Shown here in pieces: positions 10,493 through 21,012 of a stretch of 64,000 nucleotides of DNA (positions are counted from its first letter, which is position 1; every line of letters starts with the position of its first letter). The notes below the pieces were generated by a model. The model was not told the origin of the DNA. It did no database searches and saw only the letters and a list, made by a program, of their open reading frames with translations. Source of the DNA: Symbiodinium natans (lineage: Eukaryota; Sar; Dinophyceae; Suessiales; Symbiodiniaceae); the NCBI GenBank assembly GCA_905221605.1, contig CAJNDS010002104.1:247001-311000 (forward strand), read 5' to 3'. The translations under genes were made by a program, and so were the position numbers.

Positions 10493-10606
10493 AAAAATGA
10501 TGCCCTCATTCGGACCAGCAGCGTCCCGACCACCAAGCCCCCACTGGCCCTGCATGGCCTCTGTCATCATGTCGTCATTTGGGAAGCGCCCTGTGGCTGC
10601 ATCAAT
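10493..10606 (-). CDS. Candidate exon upstream of the glycoside-hydrolase-like exons
   Basis: Immediately after a telomeric tract (minus-strand CCCTAAACCC) the minus strand encodes IDAATGRFPNDDMMTEAMQG and QWGLGGRDAAGPNEGIIF before a TGA, so a donor must precede 10493. No family is recognised. It is on the same strand as the barrel exons 600 nt downstream and could be part of that gene. Confidence 0.33.
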
Positions 10607-10608
10607 TG

Positions 10609-10677
10609 GGTTTAGGGTTTAGGGTTTAGGGTTTAGGGTTTGGGGTTTAAGGTTTAGGGTTTAGGGTTTGGGGTTTA
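10609..10677. repeat. Telomeric repeat tract (TTTAGGG)n
   Basis: About nine units with GGGTTTGGGG and TTTAAGG variants, lying between the candidate exon 10493-10606 and a family C element. Confidence 0.95.
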
Positions 10678-10779
10678 GAGTGGTTGTCAAAGTTATGGTC
10701 CCTTTTGGGGTTCCCAAAAATAATACGGCGCCGAATATTTGGGGTGTCCAAGAAGGTGCCCGTATTTTGACAACTACCC
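10678..10779. mobile_element. Family C MITE, 102 bp, directly after a telomeric tract
   Basis: Ends GAGTGGTTGTCAAAGTTATG and TATTTTGACAACTACCC. Internal CCCTTTTGGGGTTCCC resembles the 29.3 kb copy. The left end abuts the tract 10609-10677; no target duplication is visible. Confidence 0.72.
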
Positions 10780-10867
10780 AGGTGATTCAACGTGCATCTG
10801 GGCTGTCATCCGCTCTGGGCGCACCAGTCCCTAAACCCTAAACCCTAAACCCTAAACCCTAAACCCT

Positions 10868-11430
10868 GTATAGTGGTAACAACCTCTTCATCTTGGTGGT
10901 CTTTCCCCTTGTTCACCCATCACACCTTGAGACCCAACCTCTTTTTCCAAGTCACTAATCCTTGGAATCGCATGTCAGGTTAACCGCCTAAAAGCCCTAT
11001 ATACCAAGGGCGTGAGCAAGGCAAGTTCAGTGTGCTTTGCGTTTACTATTCTATTGGGCTTTTCGTGGGGCGGTCTCAATGCGTGGTGTGTACGCATGAT
11101 ACGCAACCACTAATCAAAATATAGCGTGCGTCCCTTACCTCTAATATTATAATGGGCCCTCTTCATGGACGGACCAAAGACTTTAGACCCCATGCATTTA
11201 GTACTAACTGTGTATTACCTTGAGACCGCGTTCATCCGGTTCACACGCTAAAACCTCTGCCTCTGGGAGTTAATCTGTTGAGAGAACCCAAACTCATGGA
11301 GTCCTATACCCCCACTCGCCTGATTTGCGAGTTGGTAGAGGCCCATAGCTGAAGCCCCATCCGCCGGTTTCCGAAATTGACTTTGTCGGTGCATCCGCAG
11401 CTCGCGGGGGCTTCTTGACCTGAGCACTTC
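10868..11430. other. 563-bp unique segment between oppositely oriented telomeric tracts
   Basis: A CCCTAAA tract ends at 10867 and a TTTAGGG tract begins at 11448. No long frame on either strand, no rRNA or tRNA recognised. It contains short AT-rich words and TATATACCAAGGGCGTG. Function unknown. Confidence 0.4.
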
Positions 11431-11498
11431 TCAGCTCTCTTTCAGGGTCTAGGGTTTAGGGTTTGTGTAGGGTTTCGGGTTTAGGGTTGCTGTTTCAG

Positions 11499-11586
11499 GG
11501 AGGTTCGGCCGCTATGCTCAAGACCCAGCTGCCTCTGCGAAGGGCGATCCAAGCGATTTTGCAATCGGCAACTTGAACCGAAAGAG
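11499..11586 (+). CDS. Candidate exon bounded by TTTCAG and GTGAGA
   Basis: The plus strand reads TTTCAG, then RFGRYAQDPAASAKGDPSDF and AIGNLNRK, then the strong donor GTGAGA. The acceptor is duplicated upstream: TTTCAGGG also occurs at 11440-11447, with a telomeric tract between the two copies. No domain is recognised. Confidence 0.42.
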
Positions 11587-12062
11587 GTGAGAGGGGCCAA
11601 ACAAACCGAAACTAAGCCCTAAACCCTAAACCCTTTTTTGAACCCAGACTCCTGAAGTCAGCTGGGAGAGGCCTTTGATGAACTTTCTGTCTAGGCAAAC
11701 ATACACCCTAAACCCTATCCCTGAATGCCCCCATCCCTGCTGGCTCAGCTGCGCATGTGTCGCCGGCACCTTATACATGTGACCGGCTCCAACTGCGCCA
11801 CTTGCAACAGCTCTGTGCAGATGCAGATATACGTATGTGTGTAAGTAAATAACTCAATTCATATATAGATTTTGATATAGATATATGTATACACACACAT
11901 CTGCTGCATATACATACTTTTATATGGTACCCCCCCCAGTGACCTACCCTTTTTCGCCTTGTCTTAAGTCATCCAGCTGCACTGCAAGCAAACTCGGTGT
12001 GCAATCTAGCGTGTTTCTTAGGGCGTAGACTGAAATGAAACTAAAATCCGAATACACGGGCA

Positions 12063-12305
12063 ATCAAAAGACCAAAAACACCAAACCAAAAAAACCCAAA
12101 AAAACAAAAAACACCAAAAAAAACCAAACCAAAAAAACCAAAAAAACCAAAAGCAAAAAAACAAAGAAACCAAAAAAAACAATTTTCCGGAACTCTCAGG
12201 AATCCCTACGAGGCTTCTCCAAGAGTTCCGGAAAATTGGTTTTTGTGTTTTTTTTAGTTTTGTTTTTTTTGTTTTTTTGGTTTTGGTATTTTGGTTTTTT
12301 GATTC
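12063..12305. repeat. A-rich/T-rich inverted repeat with GC core
   Basis: The left arm is (CAAAAA)-rich and ends TTTTCCGGAACTCT. The right arm starts AGAGTTCCGGAAAA and is (GTTTTT)-rich. The 30-nt loop is CAGGAATCCCTACGAGGCTT and following. Open frames on both strands here are low-complexity artefacts. Confidence 0.85.
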
Positions 12306-12379
12306 GCCTTTACGTGGCAATAACTACGCATTTTTAAGTGTGCTTTTGTACTTGCGAATTTGCTTGTGCATGGCCTTCA

Positions 12380-13428
12380 CTAAGTACTTTTCTAGGAAGA
12401 CTGTGCAGTTCTAAGCTTGCTTCAGCAAATTGTGCCTTTCGGACATAGTATATAAGTGGTCTTAATGAAATACTTCAGAAACAAAGATTTCATTGTTATG
12501 CAAGTAGAATCGCTTCTTTTGCTGTTAGTGGTTATTTCGTATTTTGGTTGAGTATGGTCCTTTAAATAGTTGTCACTTGAGTCAAATTGGGCGCTATTGG
12601 CATGAATATGTAAACATAAGATAATTCAGTGGACTTTTCAGATAGTATTTGATTAATACTTTGCCTAGCACACATTCTATTTATGTACAAAGCAGTATTC
12701 TTGTGCATGGCCTTTACTAACTATATTTCTAGGAAGGTATATAAGCGGTCTTTATTTAGTACTTGAGAAGTTTTTTACATTGTTATGTAAGTAGAACCGC
12801 TTCTATTTCCAGTAGTGCTTATTGCATATTTTAGTTGGGCATGGTATTTTGAAAGTGTTCTATTTCCATTAGTTTTTATTTAACATTTTGGTTGGGTATG
12901 GTGTTTTAAATAGTGTGCCTTTGAGTCAGATTGGGCTATTTACTTAATACTTACTCTAGCAGATAAATCGTATAGAATGATGATTTCAAAACAAGAAATA
13001 TTTCATGAATATGTAAACATAAGTTATTACAGTGTACCTTTCAGATAGATTTGGTTTATACTTTGCCTAGTACAAAATTCTTTTTATGTACAAAGCAGTA
13101 TTCTGTGCTATAGCCTTTACTAACTACTTTTCTAGGAAGGTATATAAGTGGTCTTTATTTAGTACTTGAGAAGTCTTTACATTGTTATTTAAGTAGAATC
13201 GCTTCCGTTGCCGCTCGTGTTTATTTCACATTTTAGTTGAGTATGGGATTTTGAATAGTATTCGCTTGAGTCAGATTGGGCTATTTACTTAATATTCCAG
13301 GAGTTAAATTCGCATACAATGATAAGCACAATGTTTCATGAATATGTAAACATAAGGTATTTCAGTGGACTTGTCAGATAGTATTTGAGTAGTTCTTTGC
13401 CTAGTACAAACACAATTGTATATGTAGC
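12380..13428. repeat. AT-rich tandem block, three long units
   Basis: Units start with TATATAAG at 12449, 12738 and 13141 and share the order: GTCTTTATTTAGTACTTGAG, TACATTGTTATGTAAGTAGA, TTAGTTGAGTATGG, CATGAATATGTAAACATAAG, TTTGCCTAGTACA, TTATGTACAAAGCAGTATTC. Unit two is about 115 bp longer because of an internal duplication and an insertion. No coding frame survives. Confidence 0.85.
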
Positions 13429-13730
13429 ATTTATATGTATATGTTGTTTCTATATATGTACATATATATATAGATATATTTAGATATATATATATATAGA
13501 TGTATAGATGTATAGATGTATAGATATGCATATATATAAGTATATAGAGATATACGGATCTATCGATATATAGATAGATAGATAAGAAAAAGATATAGAT
13601 ATAGACATAGATATAGATATATAGATATATAGAGATATATATATATAGATATATAGATATATATAGAAATATAAATAGATAGGTATATAGAGATAGATGT
13701 ATGTACGTATATACATATGTATGTATGTTC
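13428..13730. repeat. TATA/GATA microsatellite block
   Basis: Long runs of TATAGATA, TATATA and TGTATG words. The open minus-strand frames here encode only Tyr/Ile/Ser and are not genes. Confidence 0.9.
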
Positions 13731-13753
13731 CGCGTGCAGGGTTTGCAGTTCAG

Positions 13754-13849
13754 GTTGTGGCACTGCAAGCAGTCAAGTTGTTGAAGCATCAAGGCCCTGA
13801 GTGGCAAATGCGCCCAGCAGGCAGGACGGCACGCCTTGATGCGTTCCAG
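13754..13849 (+). CDS. Candidate exon, unknown protein
   Basis: After GTTCAG the plus strand encodes VVALQAVKLLKHQGPEWQMR and PAGRTARLDAFQ, then GGATGA, where a GA donor would avoid an in-frame stop. It lies right after the AT microsatellite. No family is recognised. Confidence 0.33.
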
Positions 13850-14409
13850 GGATGAGAGCAAACCGGTCTATTCTAATCCAGGCTGCATGCCGGAAGGAAT
13901 GTCACATCCTGTCCAGAAGCCGCCAGGCGAAAAAGGGCCAGCGCATGAGCAAAGCGGTGCATTTGCACCACGGGCTACATGGCGCACTTGCGTGCTTGTT
14001 TACCTGTCACGAGAAAAGCCGAGCTCTGTCGTCAAAGATTGTCGTTTGTATTCTCGCAGGGTCACGTGGTTGGGGCATTCAACGATGACTAAACTGCAGT
14101 CTTGCATAGTCGTGTTGAGTCTTGTTTTGCATCTGTCTGGCTCCTGCAAGTCCAAATGTTCTACGACACGGGACACGTCTGAACTTTGACTGGAGGCGAT
14201 TTAGAGGCCCTCTAGGTCAATCATCTGGAATGCGGACTGCGCATGGAACGAGCATGTTTGCCATCCCACCTTCCTAAGTCAGTTCAGATACCCCTTGAAC
14301 ATCCTTGAACCCCTGACCGGGGCCCATGCTGTGTTCGACAACCTGGGGGGAGGCAGAAACAATGGCGACAAAACAAGCACTCGTGAACTCATCTCTGGGT
14401 CCCCGACAG

Positions 14410-14614
14410 GAAGTTCATGCGGGAGCAGGGCGGCTGCCACTTCTTGCCTTTGTGGCAGGCTGTGAACCCTAAACCCTAAACCCAAAACCTAAACCCTAAA
14501 CTGCCCTAAACCCTAAACCCTAAACTGCCCTAAACCCTAAACCATAACCCAGGCTGTGGTGTTCCTGAATTGGAGATGGAAGAATGTGGCTGAGTCTGTC
14601 ACGGACCAGCTGTT
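14410..14614 (+). CDS. Two exons split by a telomeric-repeat intron
   Basis: Exon one (14410-14458) follows GACAG and encodes KFMREQGGCHFLPLWQ. Exon two (14553-14614) encodes AVVFLNWRWKNVAESVTDQL and ends at GTGAGC, a good donor. The 94 nt between them (14459-14552) begin GC, end AG and are almost entirely CCCTAAA-type repeats. CAGGCTGTG is present at both edges, so removing the tract and one copy gives one continuous frame. The protein family is not recognised. The frame continuity and the direct repeat are seen directly; splicing is inferred. Confidence 0.5.
14465..14547. repeat. Telomeric tract with CTGCCCTAAA variants
   Basis: CCCTAAA units interrupted twice by CTG; the tract forms nearly all of the putative intron 14459-14552. 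Confidence 0.95.
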
Positions 14615-14755
14615 GTGAGCACAATGAAGGGATCGTCCAAACCTGGCGATGTCAGTACGAGTCCACAGCTGTCGCCCCAGGCAGCACAAGCTATTGCACA
14701 TGTTGTATCGGCACAAGGACTTGTAAGGACTTGTGGGGAGACTCTGAACTGTATT

Positions 14756-14888
14756 GGGGGTATACGAAAACAAGGGGGCCCTAAGATTGTTGGACCCCCA
14801 AAATGGCCCCAAGATTATACCCCGAAATTGTAGGCTTCTTCTAACAAGCACCCCCCAATAATGTTAACCTCATATTTATAAACCCCCC
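14756..14888. mobile_element. Family B-like element, diverged
   Basis: Starts GGGGGTATACGAAAACAAGG and has internal CCCCCAAAA blocks; the right end near TTTATAAACCCCCC is a weak inverted match. A related fragment with TTTCGGAAAACCCC repeated lies at 15075-15122. Confidence 0.5.
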
Positions 14889-15127
14889 GCAATTAAGGAG
14901 TCCGGATCCCGGAACTCAATTAGGTTGTAAGGAATCCTGCCGGGGACCGATGTTTTTTTTTCTTTGGGCCCTTTTGGGTCCTCAATGGGTGGGGAGGGGG
15001 GGGGGGGGGGGCGGAAACAAACATCAATTGAGACGGGGGGGACGGGGGGGGGGGGGAAAAAAGCGAGGTCAACATTAAGGTACCCCGAAATTTCGGAAAA
15101 CCCCGAATTTCGGAAAACCCCCTATTG

Positions 15128-15256
15128 AACCCTACTGAAGCCTATTGGTTCTTCGGCGCAGTGGAACCACAGAAGTTCGAGGAGAAGCACCTCCCAAGCT
15201 TCGCCAAGCGAGCTGGACATCATCGGCACCTGGACCCAAAGATGACTGAAACGAGG
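15128..15256 (+). CDS. Candidate exon ending at telomeric tract
   Basis: The plus strand encodes WFFGAVEPQKFEEKHLPSFA and KRAGHHRHLDPKMTETR, then GTTTATATAGGG, where the GT of the telomere-like tract could act as donor. Upstream it adjoins the end of an inverted-repeat element (15075-15122). Family not recognised. Confidence 0.42.
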
Positions 15257-15320
15257 GTTTATATAGGGTTTAGGGTTTAGGGTTTAGGGTTTAGGGTTTA
15301 GGGTTTAGGGTTTAGGGGTT
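15256..15320. repeat. Telomeric repeat tract (TTTAGGG)n
   Basis: Eight units following a candidate exon; a family D element begins right after it. Confidence 0.95.
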
Positions 15321-15327
15321 AGGGCTC

Positions 15328-15487
15328 TGGGTAGTACCTTTTGGGGCCTTTCTTTGGGGTGGTATACTCCTCAGGGCTCCTTTGTAGTACCTGTTTTGGG
15401 GTGGTATATGTACTCTTAAGGGCTCCCGTGTAGTGCTTTTTGGGGTCGTCTATTCGAATCCCCTACGGCTAAGCCACAAGGGAACAA
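15328..15487. mobile_element. Family D element with its left half in three tandem copies
   Basis: GGGCTC...GTAGTACCT...TTTTGGGG is repeated three times (about 15328, 15375, 15429) before a single right end (CCACAAGGGAACAACG). It starts immediately after the telomeric tract at 15256-15320. Confidence 0.6.
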
Positions 15488-17510
15488 CGTTGCAGAGAGT
15501 TAAGGATGAAAGGGTCTTCGCAAAGCGTCTTGAAGCGAATCAGCAAATTGCAGCCATTCTCCTGTAAAGTTGTCCTTTTCCTGGTTCTTTCTAGACTCTT
15601 TAAGCTTGTCTAAGCATGTGATCCCTTCCATGGTCATGTGTGTCTGTGCTACATCGTCGGGTAGGTGTGCGAAATCCGGGAGTATCCCCAGAATATTCAA
15701 GGTCGCAGCAACGGAACTTTTTCAAGAACTCACTTGTTCTCAAGAGTTCGAGGCAATCAGCCTCGAGGCCTATAGAGGTCATCCCCTCATCTAAGAATCC
15801 CGGGCAGGGTGGGGTGCTCAAATTCGAACCCCAGGACGTTCATTAAGGGCCTGTCCCATCTGAGAACTTACATCATGATATTCACTACGAAATCGAGGCA
15901 CTGCCAACCACGGTCTCTATCCATCTATCTGTCTGCCTCCCTGTATCCGGAGACTCCCTTTTTGCTTCTCTTTGTACAAGCAGGTCGAACAGGCCGAACT
16001 GCTGCATCAGATGTGGAGAGCAGCCCAGGGAACACGATCCTCGCAGTCAACCCAACATCTGGTCACGGTGCCGTTCGAAGTTTAGACCTCATCCTGAATA
16101 AATGCTGGTATCGCTGGGCCGGAACAGACCCCCCCCCCCCTTGTATATGCTGATGAAAAGTTTCCACTGATTGCGCGTATTTGTAGAAACATACTTTGGC
16201 ATGCAAGTCCTTCACTTTTATCATCTCGTTTTACACTGCTCAACTGGCGAAAGGAAGGCATGCTTGCGAACGGCACCAGTTAACCAGAAGGGCTTTACAA
16301 GTTTTAAACACTGGCAATTTTGCACAATCGGTTCTACGTCGTGAGCCACACTCACATCTGACTCCGAAGGCCTCGAGCCTATCACCTCTATGCAATTTAT
16401 AATAATAATAGGGCGCCAAACCATCCCCGTTCTGATCAGGATAAGACAGCCAGGGGATCTTCACCAGAGTCCCCAAATCCATTCACTAACCTTGGACTTT
16501 GAGGTTCCTGGACATGATAAACGGAACTAGCATGACTTCGCAACTCTTCTCCATGTGCAAAAATGTTTAAGCGCAACAAACTCCTAATACTCTAAGGGCG
16601 AAAAAATACTAACACTACAAGAGCCAAAAAAAGCGCTAATACTATAAGAGCAAAAAAAACTAATACGAATACCACTAGTGCTAAGACCTGCCTAATGACG
16701 ATGTTTTCAATGACTTCGGAGGAGGCTGCGCCTTGTGCACAACTCTCGTCGTAAAACAGTGGGTGCAGCAATTTTCGTGCCGGCACCCATCTTTGCTTCC
16801 TGTCTCTCCTGTGGGTCAAGAGCTCAAAGGTCCGATGTTGCTTTAGGGTTTAGGGTTTAAGGTTTAGGGTTTAGGGTTAGGGCTATGGAAGCTCGTGACA
16901 GCCTCAGGAGTTCGGAGCACCTTCTACTCTGCGCGGCAAGGCGGAAGATGTTCTGCACCATGGGCGATGACAACCGAAACCTCTGGGGGCCCTCTCAGCA
17001 ATGTCGGTATCAACCAAGAGATGCCACAGACCAGACGGTCACATTCCATCACATGGCTAGGCACTTGCCATAGTCCCCCACACAGCAAAGCCTTGGCCCC
17101 CAGCTCCATTTCAATTTCGAGCACCCGGAGTGCAGCAACAGGTCGCAGCAGATGCGCAGGCTGGTATGGGCATGTCTGAAAGTTCTGTGTGCCTTCTTGG
17201 AGAGTACAGTTGGCTTCAGGGGGTTCTTGGGATCTATAGTTAACAGTTCTCAATAGGGGATATAATAGCTTCAGTGGTCTTGCAGAGTCATTCAGACATA
17301 CCCACCTCCCACAGAAGCTTGATTGGCTTGGCTTGATCCCCCATACACATGAAGGGAACTATATCAAGAACCGGCGGCGGCCAATTTCAGGCTCACGCAG
17401 CTTAAATGGAGCGCGCACCCTTCCGAATGCGATCCGGAACAGCACACTGCGTTTGCTACGTCAAACTCATGAAGACTACCATGGGGGGGCCTTGATAATG
17501 ATAATTCCCA

Positions 17511-17541
17511 GGACTGCTAGGTATAAGGGGGAACATCCCAA
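17511..17541. mobile_element. Family A MITE, right end only
   Basis: AGGACTGCTAGGTATAAGG followed by GGGAACATCCCAA matches the right terminal repeat; the left end is replaced by a poly-G stretch. The remnant sits between two 19-bp copies of TCAAACTCATGAAGACTAC (17461-17479, 17543-17561). Confidence 0.6.
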
Positions 17542-17705
17542 TTCAAACTCATGAAGACTACAGCATCAGGGCATACGAAGGGTTTGCGACATGCGGCTGA
17601 AAGCCTGATGTTAGCAGGAACGGGGATGTCTCTTCCTTCACGTTCCAGGCTTTGGCGAGACCAGCCTGAAACAGCTTTCCCCGTACTGTTGGTGAGTAGC
17701 GAATG

Positions 17706-17775
17706 AGGGAATGAGGTACCCCATATCCTTTTTGTATATACCCTTTGAGGGATATATAGGGTACCTCATTCCCTC
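17706..17775. mobile_element. Family E short inverted-repeat element
   Basis: GAGGGAATGAGGTACCC at the left and GGGTACCTCATTCCCTC at the right are a perfect 17-bp inverted repeat around an AT-rich core. A related diverged copy is at 29066-29120 (ends GTGAGGTACC and CCCTCATTCCCTAC). Confidence 0.72.
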
Positions 17776-17832
17776 CTTCCCTACTAACCAAAAGTAAGTC
17801 CAAGGACTGGAAGGGGTGACTTGAACTGAACT

Positions 17833-17957
17833 GGGGGTTTACGAACATGGGGGACCCCCAAAATATAGATCCCCCAATATTAGGATCCCCTTGTAAGAAT
17901 AAGGACCCGAATACGGTACCCATGATTTCGGAAACCCTAAACCCTAAACCCTAAGCC
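17833..17957. mobile_element. Family B MITE whose right end turns into telomeric repeats
   Basis: The left end GGGGGTTTACGAACATGGGG is normal. The right end reads GATTTCGGAAACCC and then continues as CCCTAAACCCTAAACCC to 17957 instead of ending in a run of C's. Confidence 0.65.
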
Positions 17958-18133
17958 CCCAGCTTCCGCGCCCGGCCTTGAAACAAGCGACCACCATGCC
18001 ATCACTTTGCATGGCGACGGCCGCACTGGAGCCGAGGAGTCCATACTCTCCTCAGCTTCAAGGACAACCATGCCCACAACAACAGGGGGCACACACCAAA
18101 GAGAGAGAAACCTCCCTAAGTTAGCCCTGAAGG

Positions 18134-18930
18134 TGCGGGTTCAACCCAAAGAGAGAGAGAGAGAGAGAGAGAGACTGAGACTCCTACAAGGGGCAGAAAT
18201 AGCGTTCTCTGAGTTCGGCTGCAGGCCCAGCTTGATTAGAAACTCTGCTGGCTCGTGAACTCACGTCTTCTCTCCTCAACTCTTCCGTTTGGGCAATTTT
18301 TGACGCACTTAGTTGGGTCCATGCAATAAGCCCTTTGCAAACCGTCGTGGACTGCAACCTGGCCACCTTTCGTCAGGACCTGGATCTCCCTGGTCCGGCG
18401 GTTCCACACCTGCACGATGCGTTCTTGAAGTTCGACGGTGTGCTTCGCACACCAGATGCGAGGCAGGCCCGAGCAGACCAACGTAAAACGTACACCGTTA
18501 ACATACATTTGCATGTGGCTGGGGCGTACATTCACCAAAAACCCCTCCCTGTTGCTTCTTCTGTGCACTTGGGGGGCTCTCTCTCTCTCTTCTGTCTTCT
18601 TCTTCTTCTGCTGCTAGGCAGAAGGAGACCCGAAGCCCCCCCCCCCCGCGCACCAAGGCGCGCCCGAGTGCGAGCTCCAGGTGAAATTGCTGCTTAGGGT
18701 TGCCGTGTTGGTTTCCCCGGAATGTGAAAAAACGAGCAGTATAGGGTGTACTTCCCCCGCTCTCATCTGTGTCTCTCTCTCTCTCTCTCTTGTACTTCCT
18801 TCCTTCCTTCCTCCCTTCCTCTCTCTCTCCCCTCCCTCACCTCCCTCCCTCCCTCCCTCCATCCCTTCCCGCAAGCTTAACCCCCAAAAAGGCCACGCCG
18901 TAGCACACTCGAGCATGCGTTCTGGTGCTA
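18134..18930. repeat. GA/CT-rich low-complexity stretches
   Basis: (GA)n at 18152-18175, CT-rich runs at 18575-18612 and 18770-18870. A 100-codon minus-strand frame between them (18560-18250, with HTVELQERIVQVWNRRT) looks partly coding but is not recognised. Confidence 0.6.
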
Positions 18931-19039
18931 TCGTGATGCCTTCTCCACCGCTCGGGATGGACCTTGCCTACGCCCCATGCAAATATACATGCTGGGACTC
19001 CTAAAATGCATGGAGCCCAAATCAAAACTCAACATAAAG

Positions 19040-19255
19040 TCATGCAAATGTGGTTGCTGCCACATGTTGCCACTGCAGATGTTGAGACCGTTGTGTTTTG
19101 AGCTCTGACACATTGTCCGCGTAGAGCCGTTCCGCACTCTGGTAGTGAACGGTGGCCAGGACGAATCGCGCCGTGTCAACATGATCCCACGCAAGTTGAC
19201 CACCTGAGTATACTCCAACCCCATCGCAGAGCACGTCTGGAAGCACTAGCAGCAT
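19040..19255 (-). CDS. Candidate exon, propeller-like sequence
   Basis: A 71-codon minus-strand frame contains DGVGVYSGGQLAWDHVDTAR and FVLATVHYQSAERLYADNVS. Alternating hydrophobic strands and a WD-like dipeptide hint at a beta-propeller, but the match is weak. It could end earlier at a donor inside the last 15 codons. A neighbouring upstream segment (19376-19270) is also open on this strand. Confidence 0.33.
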   Translation of the reverse strand: MLLVLPDVLCDGVGVYSGGQLAWDHVDTARFVLATVHYQSAERLYADNVSELKTQRSQHLQWQHVAATTFA

Positions 19256-20760
19256 GCATTTGGCAGAGGCCTAATTTCAACTGGAACCAGCAAGACAAGG
19301 CCCAAGCATGAGCCGCATTACAGGCGCGCGGGAGGTTCTTGGGTATATCAGATCGCCGCATCATTCTGCGCACCATCAGACAGACAACGCGCGCCGCATC
19401 GTTATGCCGGTCTTTTGTACCTTACAGACCCTCAACATCCCTATGCCCTAAGCCCCAACGGGCCTGCACGGTGCCTCGGCCAGAACCCATGGCGATGAAT
19501 TCCCCGGCAATGGCCAAGGATACCACCTGAGACTCTGAGGAAAAAAGCTACAGCTACATGCCCTTGATCCTGAGCTGGAAGCATCGTTAGTCTAACTAGG
19601 ATGTGGCATGGTTTCGGGAGTTACAAACCACTCCAGCACAACTCCGTGCAACTTGCGCATGTGACCGTGGGTTTTTTGCTCGCTCCCGATAAGGAGCACG
19701 ACAAGATGAGCCGATTTGGCCGGGGCACTGGGTCCGCCGTGAAGATGCAGGACAAAACGCCTTGCAACAATGACTAATTAGCCAAGGGCTGCTTCGGATT
19801 GAACCATTGTGCCTCACCAGTAACATGTCGCTTGGCTTGAGAGGCCGACAGTGACATTCCCGCTACATTCAGGCAAACTGGCAGTCTCCATGCCATGGCA
19901 GTTGAGAAGAAGCAAGAAATTTTGCAACAAAGCCACAAAGCTCAACTCACGGCCTCCTGAGCCCTTTCCCGCCGAAGCCCTGTAGCACAGCCTGGAGCCG
20001 GAAGCGCGGGGAAGCTGAGGATGTTCAGCAGCGTGCCGGACCTGTTGGGGCGTGAAATTCGCCTCCTCCTCCCATACATGTTCCCTTCAAAGTAGATGGA
20101 ACACGTCCCTAAGCCCCTTTTCGCAGAGGCCGCGGCTCAGAATTCCAAAGCCGTGTAGTACCATCCATGGAGCCAGTGGCCTCACGAGGCCATTCTTGAA
20201 GAGCTGTTTCCGCTTGTGCCTGCACATTCCTGTCTACTCCTTCGTTCGCATGATGCGCATGGGTATATATATATATACATACACGTGTGCATGCTGCTGT
20301 TTTAAGGCGCATGCTGAGCCAAGAGCCTACCTCTCGATGTCTTCTGAGATTTTATGATGTTCTGTTGGTATCTGATTCGACGTCGAAAATTGCCATGAGC
20401 CATGCTACAGTCGAACTGAAATTATCTGCGAGGGTGACGCCAACTATACAAAGCCCATTAAGATTGAAGGTGCGTGACAATGACAAGCGCTGTAATGTAC
20501 AATTCATAGTAGTACCGTATAGTTTACTGGATTCTTCATTCTAATTCTCCTATTATGCTTGTTTACTTGAGTCAGAAGGAGTGAAGGTATGAATAGCACG
20601 AACTCAATTGAACAACGAACAAAATTAGGAAAGGAACGAAGAACACAGAGTAAAATATTCAGGGGTGTTACTACTATTAGAATAAGATCCCCGTTAGAAT
20701 ATACTCACACGCCCTGAACAAGCTTGGCATTGCCCCCGGGCCGGCCAGAAGCTGCAAATT

Positions 20761-21012
20761 TTGGTGCATGGACAAAGCAGCAATTCGACCTCAGCTTTGC
20801 AAAGGACCTCTCTAGAGCTGCAACTCAGAAAAGCAGTACACTCTGCCTCGACTGGACCCTTTGTGATTTTCAACAGTCAAGGCTGCAATGGCTTTGTGCT
20901 CTACGCAAACTTCTGCGACACGACAGCCTCACCTGTCAACGCACATCTCGAACTACCGCACCTGCAAAGTGAACTGCCGAGCGGCGCTTGTGCCCAGACA
21001 ACACAAGCTTGA
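20761..21012 (+). CDS. Candidate coding segment, unknown
   Basis: An 83-codon plus-strand frame contains TGPFVIFNSQGCNGFVLYAN and FCDTTASPVNAHLELPHLQS. A second frame is open over the first 70 nt (GAWTKQQFDLSFAKDL). Composition is protein-like; no domain is recognised. Confidence 0.28.
   Translation: MVHGQSSNSTSALQRTSLELQLRKAVHSASTGPFVIFNSQGCNGFVLYANFCDTTASPVNAHLELPHLQSELPSGACAQTTQA

Noticed and set aside
13304..13861. 185-codon minus-strand frame
   Set aside because: Tyr/Ile/Ser repeats from the TATA/GATA microsatellite.
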